Source: an uncultured bacterium (GTDB lineage: Bacteria; Cyanobacteriota; Vampirovibrionia; Gastranaerophilales; Gastranaerophilaceae). From it: 64,000 bases of DNA. The DNA is taken from NCBI GenBank assembly GCA_948964545.1, contig CAREDV010000004.1, positions 62,001-126,000 on the forward strand, given 5' to 3'. The first letter of the stretch is position 1; each line of letters opens with the position of its first letter. Position numbers and translations under genes: made by a program. Shown here piece after piece: positions 32,072-41,181 of this stretch. The notes under the pieces are model-generated. The model had not been told where the DNA came from, did no database searches, and saw nothing but the letters and a program-made list of their open reading frames with translations.

Positions 32072-32770
32072 ATGAACACATTGCAGAAAATTATTTATTT
32101 CTTTTTAGAAATGCAGGAAAAAGCTTTAAAACACAAGCTTAATAAACATCTTAAATCATCAAGCACAAATTCAACATCAAAAATGGTTCTCGGTAAAGGC
32201 GTTACAATGACCCTTAACGCAGAAACAGACAGGAATAAAGAGCTTGTAAAACAAAATGTCACCGATATCATAAACTCCTGCGCAAATAACCCCGAAAAGC
32301 TGCTCCAATACGCAGAAAGCAAAGGGACTAAAGTTTGCAAAATCGATAACGCAGACAAGATTTTAAATGTTATAAAAGAGGAAGAAGGACTTATCACACC
32401 TCTTGAAGGCTTGGAAGCTCTTTATATAAATATTGTAACGGGTTCAGGCTTTTCAATTAAGTCAAAACCTATGTTTGTAATGAGAAACGGTGAAATCGAC
32501 CCTTATTATATGGCACACCAGTTTTATAAATGGTATGCACTGCAAATGAAACTCCCAGGATTTGATTATATGTCACAAAAAATATTTAAGATTTACCTTA
32601 ATTCTGACGGTGCACTGCTTTCAAACCTTAATCTAGATGAAATGACAGGATTAAAAGAAGCAATCAATCGCGACCAGGAAGCAACAGACTTTGCACTGCT
32701 TCTTGCAAAACACCGCGAAGGTTCAAAAAAAGTTCTGATGAAAATGCAAAACGACGGGGCTAATATTTAG
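32072..32770 (+). CDS. Unknown helical protein
   Basis: I do not recognise this family. The 232-residue product is helical and charged, with an N-terminal hydrophobic patch (MNTLQKIIYFFLEM) that could touch the membrane, and no signal peptide. The start at 32072 fits best; the frame opens at 32030. It is monocistronic between adhE (divergent) and another unknown gene (convergent). Confidence 0.6.
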   Translation: MNTLQKIIYFFLEMQEKALKHKLNKHLKSSSTNSTSKMVLGKGVTMTLNAETDRNKELVKQNVTDIINSCANNPEKLLQYAESKGTKVCKIDNADKILNVIKEEEGLITPLEGLEALYINIVTGSGFSIKSKPMFVMRNGEIDPYYMAHQFYKWYALQMKLPGFDYMSQKIFKIYLNSDGALLSNLNLDEMTGLKEAINRDQEATDFALLLAKHREGSKKVLMKMQNDGANI

Positions 32771-32776
32771 CCCCGT
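32754..32776 (+). terminator. Hairpin at the end of the 32072 gene
   Basis: ACGGGGCTAA pairs with TTAGCCCCGT (10 bp, TAT loop) and includes the stop codon. There is no T tract, so termination is uncertain. Confidence 0.5.
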
Positions 32777-32792
32777 TAGCAGTGTGTAAAAA

Positions 32793-33491
32793 TTAAGCTT
32801 GTTGGTCAATATTTTGCGGTTGTTCAGGTTGTTTTTTACCGCCACAGCAGAGTAAAGTTCCCAAACCTAGCACACCTGCGCCGATTGCACCGTAAATACC
32901 GGCAGCTTTCAATTTTAAACTTTTTTGCGCATCTTTTGCTAATTTTAAAATTTCTTTCGCTCCTTCACCATTTACTTCAGATTTAAAAGCTTTTTTATTT
33001 TTAGAACGATCAAAAACTTTGTCTAAACTATCTGGTGTATGCTTTTTTAGAATTTCAGAAATATTTGATTCCTTACCTAATTTAATTTCTTCACCCAACT
33101 CAGCTGAGATAGATATTCTGAAACTTTCCATAAAATCTCTAACTTGCTCGCTACCACCAAGCATCTCTGCAATCTTAACATCTGCACTTGAAAGTTCTTT
33201 TACATCAATTCCGAAAATTTTAGCATGCTTCTTAATCACATTAGCACAATCAGTTAAATAAGTTTCAGATTTAGGGTCTAATGCAAACAAATCGCTCATA
33301 GCCTTTCCTTTATCTGTATTCAAAATACCTTTATGCACCTTAGAAACAAATTCGTCTGTATAATTCCCATCTTTCAAAATTGATTTTGTTGCATAGCCTA
33401 TACCAGCACCAGCGCCGCCGCCTACTAACGCTGCGCCTGCCGTATAAAGCGCGGTATTATTGTTTGAATTGTCCACACCATCTACTGCCAT
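32793..33491 (-). CDS. Unknown protein with two Gly/Ala-rich hydrophobic segments
   Basis: This 232-residue protein has a Gly-rich hydrophobic segment at about 15-33 (YTAGAALVGGGAGAGIGYA) and another near 203-220 (IYGAIGAGVLGLGTLLCC) followed by a short Pro/Gln tail. The centre is helical and charged. Start at 33491 has an AAAGGAA site. No family recognised. Confidence 0.6.
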   Translation of the reverse strand: MAVDGVDNSNNNTALYTAGAALVGGGAGAGIGYATKSILKDGNYTDEFVSKVHKGILNTDKGKAMSDLFALDPKSETYLTDCANVIKKHAKIFGIDVKELSSADVKIAEMLGGSEQVRDFMESFRISISAELGEEIKLGKESNISEILKKHTPDSLDKVFDRSKNKKAFKSEVNGEGAKEILKLAKDAQKSLKLKAAGIYGAIGAGVLGLGTLLCCGGKKQPEQPQNIDQQA

Positions 33492-33569
33492 AAATTGTTT
33501 CCTTTCTAAATTATCACTACACAATTTATTAAAACGCAAACGACTGAAATAGTTGCTATGGGCGCACGA

Positions 33570-33592
33570 ATGCTATGCTATGCTATGCTATG
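33570..33592. repeat. ATGCT pentanucleotide repeat
   Basis: Four full ATGCT units plus ATG lie about 80 bases upstream of the 33491 gene. A change of one unit would shift promoter spacing by five bases. Confidence 0.85.
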
Positions 33593-33650
33593 AGGCATTA
33601 TACAAGGGTTTCCAGCTTTGTAAAATTTTATTAAGATAACGTTACGAAAA

Positions 33651-33672
33651 AAGAGAGGTGATAACCTCTCTT
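33651..33672 (-). terminator. Terminator of the rhodanese-like gene
   Basis: AAGAGAGGT pairs with ACCTCTCTT around four bases, overlaps the stop codon, and is followed on the minus strand by a run of T. Confidence 0.8.
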
Positions 33673-34051
33673 ATACTGTTGCAAACCTGAAATCCTCAGT
33701 CCAAGTTTTAAAACCGCCTTCCAAAAGCATAACTGGGTAACCATAATCCGCAAGTATTAAGCAAGCTCTTGCTCCAAGATGACACTGCTGATTGTAGCAA
33801 TAAATAATAGTAACTTCATCTTTAGAAAGCTTATCCAAATTTTTATCAAGCTCATCTTTAGGAATAGAAATTGCAGAAGGAATATGTGAAATTTCATAAT
33901 CTTCTGCGCGCCTTACATCAACAACCCTGACTTTTCCCTCCTCCATAAGTTCTTTCAATTCAACAGGACCGAGTGTAAATGCTAAAATCTTTGAAAAAAA
34001 ACATTGTGCTTTTTCAGAATTAAATCTGACTTCTTTAATTTCATTATACAT
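33671..34051 (-). CDS. Rhodanese-like domain protein
   Basis: The 126-residue single-domain protein shows VRVVDVRRAEDYEISHIPSAISIP near residues 37-60 and the active-site region IIYCYNQQCHLGARA, with a likely catalytic Cys in QQCHLGAR. It may transfer sulfur or serve as a partner for a redox or tRNA-modifying enzyme. Its ribosome binding site lies within a perfect hairpin. Confidence 0.85.
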   Translation of the reverse strand: MYNEIKEVRFNSEKAQCFFSKILAFTLGPVELKELMEEGKVRVVDVRRAEDYEISHIPSAISIPKDELDKNLDKLSKDEVTIIYCYNQQCHLGARACLILADYGYPVMLLEGGFKTWTEDFRFATV

Positions 34052-34057
34052 AATAAA

Positions 34058-34081
34058 ATATCCTTTCTAATGAAAGGATAT
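34058..34081 (-). promoter_or_regulatory. Hairpin sequestering the ribosome binding site of the rhodanese-like gene
   Basis: On the minus strand ATATCCTTTC pairs perfectly with GAAAGGATAT across an ATTA loop. The 3' arm contains the AAAGGA ribosome binding site, about 9 bases before ATG 34051. Confidence 0.65.
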
Positions 34082-34131
34082 CTTACTTTATTAAATAATT
34101 GATTCGGCAACTTGGTTATATTTATTGATAC

Positions 34132-34419
34132 TTATGCCATATACATAATTTGACCAGGGGTAGGGGCTTTGCTGTCATATTTTGTTGCAAATAGTATATT
34201 ATAAGTCTTGCGCAGCTTAGCACCTAATGCACCAAGCATATTGTGAGATTGAACTACATCCGCTTTTCTTGTACGATTCAAATCATTTTCAAAATTAATT
34301 TTTGCATTCGGATTTTGAAGCGACAAAATAGCTGAGTTCGGGGTAATATTATTTAAGTTACCTTCACCAAAAGTTATAGTTTTTATATTATTAAATTTTA
34401 CTGGATTTACTGTAATCAT
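34132..34419 (-). CDS. Unknown 95-residue protein
   Basis: Begins MITVNPVKFNNIKTITFGEGN; the N-terminal Val-x-Phe/Thr-Phe-Gly pattern resembles other short unknown proteins here. No hydrophobic segment. It has a very strong AAGGAGG ribosome binding site, a consensus promoter and a 125-base structured leader, so it appears well expressed. Confidence 0.65.
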   Translation of the reverse strand: MITVNPVKFNNIKTITFGEGNLNNITPNSAILSLQNPNAKINFENDLNRTRKADVVQSHNMLGALGAKLRKTYNILFATKYDSKAPTPGQIMYMA

Positions 34420-34757
34420 ATTTTGTTCCTCCTTTTTACCACCACCGTAGAACTTGGTGATATTTTAGGTTTTGCCTCCAGAGACTAAAGCCTCCGCTTG
34501 AGGTTTTATTAAGTGTTCATTTAACACTTCATCTAACATTTTCACTATAAACTATAATCTTTCATTTGTCAACCCCTATTATAAAGTTTTATTAAGCGGA
34601 CTAAAATATAGTATTTATGCACAATTTGGCATAAAGTGCACTTATTACACTTATTCGACTTTTGGCTATATTTCTTGTTCTTTTACTACAAAAATAGAAG
34701 CATGGTTAGTGTGCTAAAAACCATGCTTCTATTGTAAAAGTTACACTTAATCTTGAT
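34420..34757 (-). other. Intergenic region with promoter, structured leader and small upstream frame
   Basis: On the minus strand TTGACA (34572-34567) and TATAGT (34549-34544) with 17-base spacing form a near-consensus promoter. The leader holds a 7-bp hairpin (34511-34517 with 34523-34529) and a 24-codon frame (34539-34465). The rest, 34573-34690, is AT-rich with no visible gene, and 34694-34732 is the lysC terminator. Confidence 0.7.
34694..34732 (-). terminator. Terminator of lysC
   Basis: ATAGAAGCATGGTT pairs perfectly with AACCATGCTTCTAT (14 bp, 11-base loop), followed on the minus strand by TTTTTG. Confidence 0.85.
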
Positions 34758-36026
34758 CTATACGTTGGGCAAATCGCCTTTGACCTCTGCCACTACATCA
34801 CAATCAAGCTCAAACACTTCATGTAATGCCTTTACTGCCTTTTGAGCATCCTCTTTATCTACAAGACAACTTATTTTAATTTCACTTGTTGAAATCATTC
34901 TGATATTAATACCTTGCTGAGCAAGCGTTTCAAACATTGTGGAAGCAACACCTGGGCGATCAATCATACCTGCGCCGACAATTGAAACCTTTGCAATATT
35001 ATCGTTTATCTGAATATCGCCTGTCAAGCCGATTTCTTCTTTCAAAGTTTCCAATGTAGATGATGTTTTGGACAAATCGCCCATATCAACAGTGAATGCA
35101 ATGTCATTTGTGTTAGAAACTTTTCTGGCATAAGATTGAATAATCATATCTACCGAAATATTTTCCTGTGCAAGTCTGGTAAACAACTTTGCAGCAACGC
35201 CAGGTTTATCAGGAACATCACACACAACCACTCTTGCTTGAGATAAATCTGCCGCTACACCTGCGACTGGTTTATAAATTTCCATTTTATTAACTCCTAA
35301 AATTAAAGTACCTAAATTATCCAGCTTGAAACTACTTCTAACCCTCATCGGAACGTTAAATTGTTTTGCAGTTTCAACACTGCGCGGATGAAGAACATTT
35401 GCACCTGCATGTGCAAGTTCAAGCATTTCTTCGTATGAAATTTCATCTAATCTTGAAGCTGTCGGAACAACTCTAGGGTCTGTTGTATAAACGCCTTCAA
35501 CATCTGTGTAAATATCACATCTTTCAGCGTTCAAAGCAGCCGCTAAAGCAACAGCAGAAGTATCAGAACCGCCTCTGCCTAGAGTTGTAATCTCACCTTC
35601 TTCTGTTACGCCCTGAAATCCTGCAACAACAATAATTTTTCCCTCATTGAGATTTTTGCGCAATTTATCGGTTTTAATGTCAACAATTCTAGCTTTTGAG
35701 TGAACATTTTCAGTCATAATACCAATTTGCATAGCGTTAAAGCTAACCGCATCATATCCTTGAGCCTGAATTGCCATTGCAAGAAGTGCAATAGAAACTC
35801 CCTCGCCTGTAGAAAGGAGCATGTCCATTTCTCTGCCTGACGGGTTTGGGCTTAAATCTTTTGCCATTTTAACAAGATAGTCTGTAGTGTGTCCCATAGC
35901 TGAAACCACAACTACGACATCATTTCCGTTCTCTTTTTCTCTTATAACGGTTTTTGCTACATTTTTGATTTTATCTGTATCGGCAACTGAAGTTCCGCCG
36001 AATTTTTGAACTATTATCTTTTTCAA
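34758..36026 (-). CDS. lysC: Aspartate kinase
   Basis: The 422-residue monofunctional enzyme starts with VQKFGGTSVADTDKI, has VAGFQGVTEEGEITTLGRGGSDTSA near 130-150, and two ACT domains (about 265-410) for allosteric control by lysine or threonine. It phosphorylates aspartate at the head of the lysine, threonine, methionine and diaminopimelate pathway. It overlaps the upstream TPR gene by 4 bases. Confidence 0.96.
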   Translation of the reverse strand: MKKIIVQKFGGTSVADTDKIKNVAKTVIREKENGNDVVVVVSAMGHTTDYLVKMAKDLSPNPSGREMDMLLSTGEGVSIALLAMAIQAQGYDAVSFNAMQIGIMTENVHSKARIVDIKTDKLRKNLNEGKIIVVAGFQGVTEEGEITTLGRGGSDTSAVALAAALNAERCDIYTDVEGVYTTDPRVVPTASRLDEISYEEMLELAHAGANVLHPRSVETAKQFNVPMRVRSSFKLDNLGTLILGVNKMEIYKPVAGVAADLSQARVVVCDVPDKPGVAAKLFTRLAQENISVDMIIQSYARKVSNTNDIAFTVDMGDLSKTSSTLETLKEEIGLTGDIQINDNIAKVSIVGAGMIDRPGVASTMFETLAQQGINIRMISTSEIKISCLVDKEDAQKAVKALHEVFELDCDVVAEVKGDLPNV

Positions 36027-37504
36027 TTTTCACCACTTTCTTGCAAAAGGTTGATTAATTCCTGCTTTTGCACGGGGTACTCAAACAAGTCCGCGTTTAT
36101 GCTTTGGATTTTTTCTGCAACCGCGAGCACTTCTTTTACATTATATTCACAAACCTTATCTTTGACAAGTATGTAACTTACATTAAACATTAAATTTAAC
36201 AAAACTATATTATCGTCCTCGTTTTTCAATGCTTTTCGAAGTTTTCTCTGCGCATCAGCAAACTCGCCTTTTGAGATAAGATAATTTACATAATCAATAT
36301 ATGCTGATGTATATTTTGGGTTTGCTCTCAATGCTGCCTCGTAATAATCCACTGTCCTGATATCATTTTGCTGACGTTCAAAGCATCTGGCAAGATAAAA
36401 ACAGTTAACTGCATTTTCATCATCAGATTTTAATATTGAAATTGCCTTATCAGTTTCCCCGTTTTCAAAAGCAATAATTCCCAGCGCCTGTTTGACTCTT
36501 TTATTATCGGGTTCTTGTTGAAGAACTTTTTGTAACAGAGGTTCTGCATTAGAAAAATCCTTTTTGATAACATAACAAAAGCCAAGAGTTGCTAAAATAT
36601 CAAGGTTTTCGGCATCAAGTTCGTAAGCTTTTTTAAGTTTTTCCAAAGCTTCATCATATCGCTCAAATTTTTGAAGTGCTTTTCCCCATTCAAGATAAAA
36701 CGCAGGCGATGTGAGGTCTTTTTCAAAAGCTGTTTCAAAAGATTTTAAAGAATTTTCTTTATCGGAAACTGTTGAATAAATCTGTCCAAGTAAAACATAG
36801 GCGGGAAGCATATTTGGATTATATTCTAGCGCTTTTTTTGCATAAAATATTGCATTTTCGTAATCATCTTTAACTGCTTTAAGCCTTGCATATTCGTAAG
36901 TATTTGCCTCATTCGGACAGACATTTGATAAAAACGACAATTTAGCCTCGGCTTTATCATACATTTCAAGTTTAATTTCCATGACAGCACTTAGAAATAC
37001 TGCAGAGAAGTTATATTTATTTGATTTTACTGCTTGAGTAAATTTTTCTCTGGCTTCTGAATATTTTTTCTGTTTCATCAACGCCATGCCCCAGCCTGCA
37101 TAAGTTTCTGAAACACCCGAATGCACTCTGTCGGAATTTTCGAAAGATTTTTCCGCCTGTTCAAATTTTCCTGCTGTCACAAGGCAAAACCCGAGTCTTT
37201 GCCAGATATTTTTATCCTGCGGGTTTATATCGGCAGAAGTCTGATAATTTTCGACAGCAAGCTCGTTTCTGCCCGTTCTTTCATAAACAGCTCCAAGATA
37301 TTTATACACTAACGCATCTTTTTGCGGTAACTCCAAAGCTTCAAGCAAAACTTTTTCAGCACCCTCGTAATCATTCTGTTCAAGCATTTTTTTTGCTCTA
37401 TTCACATAAGTCAATGTTGGAAGCGATTGAATTATTGTATCTTTTTTATACTTTTCAACCGAATTATTCAAATTTTTTATTGTGTTAATTATGCGGTCAA
37501 ACAA
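36023..37504 (-). CDS. TPR-repeat protein
   Basis: The 493-residue protein is made of about a dozen tetratricopeptide repeats (for example ALVYKYLGAVYERTGRNELA, NIWQRLGFCLVTAGKFEQAE, PAYVLLGQIYSTVSDKENSL). No signal peptide. It is a probable scaffold, overlapping kdsC by 16 bases and lysC by 4, so the three are co-transcribed without obvious functional link. Confidence 0.9.
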   Translation of the reverse strand: MFDRIINTIKNLNNSVEKYKKDTIIQSLPTLTYVNRAKKMLEQNDYEGAEKVLLEALELPQKDALVYKYLGAVYERTGRNELAVENYQTSADINPQDKNIWQRLGFCLVTAGKFEQAEKSFENSDRVHSGVSETYAGWGMALMKQKKYSEAREKFTQAVKSNKYNFSAVFLSAVMEIKLEMYDKAEAKLSFLSNVCPNEANTYEYARLKAVKDDYENAIFYAKKALEYNPNMLPAYVLLGQIYSTVSDKENSLKSFETAFEKDLTSPAFYLEWGKALQKFERYDEALEKLKKAYELDAENLDILATLGFCYVIKKDFSNAEPLLQKVLQQEPDNKRVKQALGIIAFENGETDKAISILKSDDENAVNCFYLARCFERQQNDIRTVDYYEAALRANPKYTSAYIDYVNYLISKGEFADAQRKLRKALKNEDDNIVLLNLMFNVSYILVKDKVCEYNVKEVLAVAEKIQSINADLFEYPVQKQELINLLQESGEN

Positions 37505-37965
37505 TCTGCCACCTCTCTAAATGCGCCGTCGCCTGCGGAATTTTCTGTAATCTGAATATCCTTCACAGCCTTAACCTTTGAAACAGAATGCCCAACGGTA
37601 ATTTTATATTTTGCAAACTCCAGACATTCAATATCGTTTATGTCATCACCGATATAAACAAATTCTTCTTTTGAAAGTCCGTATTTTTCAACAATATTTT
37701 TTAGAACATCAATTTTTATTCGGATATTTTGGTGAACTTCTTCTATTTCAAACTTTTTTGCAAGAATTTCTATCGCAGAATTCTTTTCGCCTGAAATAAT
37801 GCCGATTTTAAATCCATTTTTTTTGAGAATGGAAAACGCCATAACGTCTTTAAAATTAAGCTTTCTGCTCATCGTGTAATCTTCGTTGATATACACACAG
37901 TTATCTGTAACAACACCGTCAAAATCGGTTATAACCATTTTTATTGTTTTTGGTAAATTCAACAT
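37489..37965 (-). CDS. kdsC: KdsC-like HAD phosphatase
   Basis: The 158-residue HAD protein has motif I DFDGVVTDN, motif II region IISGEKN, and VYIGDDINDIECLEFAKYKITV, the KdsC pattern. KdsC hydrolyses KDO-8-phosphate during LPS synthesis. YrbI-like or CMP-sialate-linked phosphatases are close alternatives. A TTG at 37971 is another possible start. Confidence 0.85.
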   Translation of the reverse strand: MLNLPKTIKMVITDFDGVVTDNCVYINEDYTMSRKLNFKDVMAFSILKKNGFKIGIISGEKNSAIEILAKKFEIEEVHQNIRIKIDVLKNIVEKYGLSKEEFVYIGDDINDIECLEFAKYKITVGHSVSKVKAVKDIQITENSAGDGAFREVADCLTA

Positions 37966-38015
37966 ATACAAAATATCCCTTATCTGATATAATTATACTA
38001 TAAAAAGGAGAAAAA

Positions 38016-39287
38016 ATGCTTTGGTATTTGCTTAATTTAGGTATAATTGGTGTATTTATCATACTGTTTTTGATAACAAGGCAGACAAATAAGCGCTGGT
38101 CAAAGATTAACGACTATCTTGGCATGGTTACCAACACTGTTAATTCAGTGCGTTATGGGAATTTATCTACCAAAATCGATGAGATAAACCACCCCACATA
38201 CCAAAACGTTACAGACAGTATTAACCGAATGGTAGAAACTCTCAATGACAGAGAAAAAATGATTATTGAATACCAGACAGAATTGATGCGCCAGAACAAA
38301 CTTCTGGAATCCGTTATTAATTCACTTTCAGACGGTATCTTAATCATTAACGACAAACACAGCATTTTACGAGCAACCCCGCAGGTTGGCGAATGGTTCG
38401 GCGTAAAAGGGCATGAACTTATCGGAAAAAATATTTTTGACTTTATTCAAATCAGTGACGATACATCTATAGAAAAACTTAAAAATAAAGATGTATTCAT
38501 AAAACACACTCCGACTAACAACTTTGTAATGAACACAATTAAACTTCCTCTTGATGATGACAAAAAACGTTATGTAATTCTGATAAAAGACGTTACAACA
38601 GAAAGAGAAGTCGAAACCTTGAAAGAGGATTTTGTTGCGACACTAACACATGATTTGAAAGTTCCAATTGTTGCAGAATCTAATATTATTAATTTCTTAC
38701 TTGACGGCAAATTCGGCGAAATAAATGAAAAACAAGAATATGCGCTTTTGAACATGAAAAATTCCAATCAGGAGCTTGTAGAGCTTGTTCAAATAATTCT
38801 TGACACATACAAAATTAAAGAAACAGGAATTAAACTTTTAAAAGAAAATATTATGCTGAATAAGTTTATAACTGATATTGCGGCTGAAACTCAACCGATT
38901 GCAAAAAATTCAGGTATTACCATAAATTTTACCTCAAAACGTGATATAAAAGTTACGGCAGACCCGATGCAGCTGGAAAGAGTTATCAAAAACCTTATTT
39001 CAAACGCAATTTCACACAGTAATACAAAAGAAAAAATCGATATCACAACAGGTGAAATTCCTGGATTTATAACAATTTCCGTTATAGATTACGGACAGGG
39101 AATCCCGCCAAAAGAAATTAAATTAATCTTTAACAAATATTATTCAGCCGTAAAAAAATTCCGTAAAATCGGTACAGGCTTAGGCTTATACCTCTCTCAA
39201 CAGATTATAAAATCTCACGGCGGAGAAATTTCAGTAGACAGCGAAGAAAATGTAAGAACAGAATTTTGTATAAAAATTCCATCATAG
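38016..39287 (+). CDS. Membrane-bound PAS sensor histidine kinase
   Basis: One N-terminal membrane helix (about 2-20), a HAMP/coiled-coil linker, a PAS domain (about 95-195), HisKA with phosphoacceptor His212 in ATLTHDLKVP, and HATPase with VTADPMQLERVIKNLISNAISH and GTGLGLYLSQQI. No response regulator is adjacent, so its partner is elsewhere. AAGGAG precedes the start. Confidence 0.93.
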   Translation: MLWYLLNLGIIGVFIILFLITRQTNKRWSKINDYLGMVTNTVNSVRYGNLSTKIDEINHPTYQNVTDSINRMVETLNDREKMIIEYQTELMRQNKLLESVINSLSDGILIINDKHSILRATPQVGEWFGVKGHELIGKNIFDFIQISDDTSIEKLKNKDVFIKHTPTNNFVMNTIKLPLDDDKKRYVILIKDVTTEREVETLKEDFVATLTHDLKVPIVAESNIINFLLDGKFGEINEKQEYALLNMKNSNQELVELVQIILDTYKIKETGIKLLKENIMLNKFITDIAAETQPIAKNSGITINFTSKRDIKVTADPMQLERVIKNLISNAISHSNTKEKIDITTGEIPGFITISVIDYGQGIPPKEIKLIFNKYYSAVKKFRKIGTGLGLYLSQQIIKSHGGEISVDSEENVRTEFCIKIPS

Positions 39288-39293
39288 GTATAA

Positions 39294-39941
39294 ATGTTAG
39301 AAAATTTAGAAAAATTACTCGACTGGGTTTATAAGAAAAAATGCTATTTTTGCGGTTCGTCCAAAGAAGCCGTCAAAATGTGTTCTAAATGCTACAATGA
39401 AATGGATTATCTGCCCGTAAAAGTAAATAGAATAGCTGAGGGTAAAAAAATTTACTGTGCAGGTGTTTACAATAAAAATCTGCAAAAACTTATTCGCGGT
39501 TTAAAATACCACAACCAGCGCGATTTAGCGTTTTATCTGGCAAAATTTATGGCTGAATATTTTGAAAAAATTACTGATAATAAGAATTTTGAAGTCGTAC
39601 CTGTACCCATTTTTCCAAAACGCGAAAAGAAACGCAAATACAACCACATGAACCTTGTTGCCGAAGAATTTTGCACATTGACATCATCAACCTTAAATAA
39701 AGAGCTTATCAAAAGAATTAAAGACACCAAACCGCAATACAAACTCAAACGCATAGAAAGAATAGAAAATCTTTCAAAAGCTTTTACAGTAAATAAAGAT
39801 GCATATAAAGGCAAAACAATTTTAATTATCGACGATATCTGCACAACAGGCTCAACTTTTGAAGAAATGATAAAAGAATTGCAAAAAAACGGTATAGATG
39901 ATATTATCTGCTTTGCAGCAACAACGCCGTTTGGAGATTAA
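39294..39941 (+). CDS. comF: ComF-family phosphoribosyltransferase-like protein
   Basis: The 215-residue protein has an N-terminal zinc-type CYFCGSSKEAVKMCSKC and a PRPP-binding-type motif ILIIDDICTTGSTFEE. ComF helps single-stranded DNA uptake in natural transformation. With ComM and pilus genes here it supports a competence system. It is six bases after the histidine kinase gene. Confidence 0.9.
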   Translation: MLENLEKLLDWVYKKKCYFCGSSKEAVKMCSKCYNEMDYLPVKVNRIAEGKKIYCAGVYNKNLQKLIRGLKYHNQRDLAFYLAKFMAEYFEKITDNKNFEVVPVPIFPKREKKRKYNHMNLVAEEFCTLTSSTLNKELIKRIKDTKPQYKLKRIERIENLSKAFTVNKDAYKGKTILIIDDICTTGSTFEEMIKELQKNGIDDIICFAATTPFGD

Positions 39942-39942
39942 A

Positions 39943-40257
39943 ATGATACTACACGAATTTTCTCAATACCTGCAAGAAAGAAATCAGGACTTAATCGTAA
40001 ACAAAACAACTGCAACTAAACTTCTTTGCGAGTGGATAAAATTTGTCATTAATAAAAATCCCAAAAATCATGTTGATAAAATCGTTCACAAAGAAATTTG
40101 TTTAGCACAAAATAAAAGTGGAGATTTTTTCATTGTTGGCAAATCAGAAAGCGGACGGGTGCTCGTAAACGCTCTCTATAACTTTGCTCTAAGCTATGAA
40201 AATTACATTATGAGCAAATGGCTTATTGATAAAAATCCTGAAGATTTTAATAAGTAA
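39943..40257 (+). CDS. Unknown 104-residue protein after comF
   Basis: Start chosen at MILHEFSQYLQERNQ because a GGAG lies six bases upstream; the frame opens at 39898 inside comF. The protein is small and mixed, without recognised domain or membrane segment. Tight spacing suggests co-transcription with comF. Confidence 0.6.
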   Translation: MILHEFSQYLQERNQDLIVNKTTATKLLCEWIKFVINKNPKNHVDKIVHKEICLAQNKSGDFFIVGKSESGRVLVNALYNFALSYENYIMSKWLIDKNPEDFNK

Positions 40258-40325
40258 ACTGCCATGGCGGGGAATTTCATTTAAGTTTTGTAGTTATAAA
40301 ATAGCTTTGAAAATAGGAGCTATTT

Positions 40326-41180
40326 ATGAACAACTTAACATTTCAAACCCCGTTATGCAGAATGAAAGAATTAAACAATCTTTTCATAGAACTTACCGCT
40401 AAAAATTGCAACATGCGTTGCAAAAACTGTTATATTGATTTTCCACTTAGCAAAAATGTAAAAGACTTTATCAGTCTTGATGCAGTCAAAAAAGCACTCG
40501 CAGATACTAAAGATGAACCTCTTGAATGTATTTATCTGACAGGTGCAGAACCTATGACTCATCCAGACTTTAATCATATTTTGAGAGCATGTCTTAAACG
40601 CTCTAATGTATGCATTTTTACAAATGGAACATTTATAAATGAAAAGAAAGTTCGATTTTTAAAACGTGTAGAAGATGAAGGAACAAACGAAATCATTTTT
40701 AAACTCAGTATAGACCATTATGATGAAATGAAAAACGATGAAATCAGAGCTAGAGGCTCTTACAGAGCAGTGGTTCATGCTGTAAAAAGTCTTGCAAAAT
40801 ACGGTTTTAACCCGATATTATGTATAACTAATTACTACAACGAAGATAAAACCGTTCTTATAAACGAATTTAAAAAAGTTTGCCTTAATGCAGGATTTGA
40901 AGCTCAAGACAATAACTTCATTATAAATAACTTTATCGATAAAAATTCACACAATGAGCCTGACAATTTTTCATGGCAAAATCTTGATTGCGAATATGGC
41001 AGAACTTTAACTGCAAAAGGCGTTTACAGCTGTCCGCTTCTTGCAAATGACCATCGCGGCAGATGCGGTTCTGATTTTTCTGATTATGCAAAACACAATA
41101 CCCTTGAAACTTCATACTGTTCTGTTTGCATGAAAAATAAAGAAAGAATGTTTGCGATAAACTTTAACCTTTTCAAGTAA
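40326..41180 (+). CDS. Radical SAM protein
   Basis: The 284-residue protein has the CxxxCxxC cluster motif (Cys28, Cys32, Cys35 in KNCNMRCKNCY), then YLTGAEPMTHPD (GGEP-like). The C-terminal Cys set (CEYGRTLTAKGVYSCP, CSVCMKN) suggests a SPASM-like auxiliary cluster site. Such enzymes often modify peptides, but no precursor peptide is seen next to it. AGGAG precedes the ATG. Confidence 0.85.
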   Translation: MNNLTFQTPLCRMKELNNLFIELTAKNCNMRCKNCYIDFPLSKNVKDFISLDAVKKALADTKDEPLECIYLTGAEPMTHPDFNHILRACLKRSNVCIFTNGTFINEKKVRFLKRVEDEGTNEIIFKLSIDHYDEMKNDEIRARGSYRAVVHAVKSLAKYGFNPILCITNYYNEDKTVLINEFKKVCLNAGFEAQDNNFIINNFIDKNSHNEPDNFSWQNLDCEYGRTLTAKGVYSCPLLANDHRGRCGSDFSDYAKHNTLETSYCSVCMKNKERMFAINFNLFK

Positions 41181-41181
41181 A

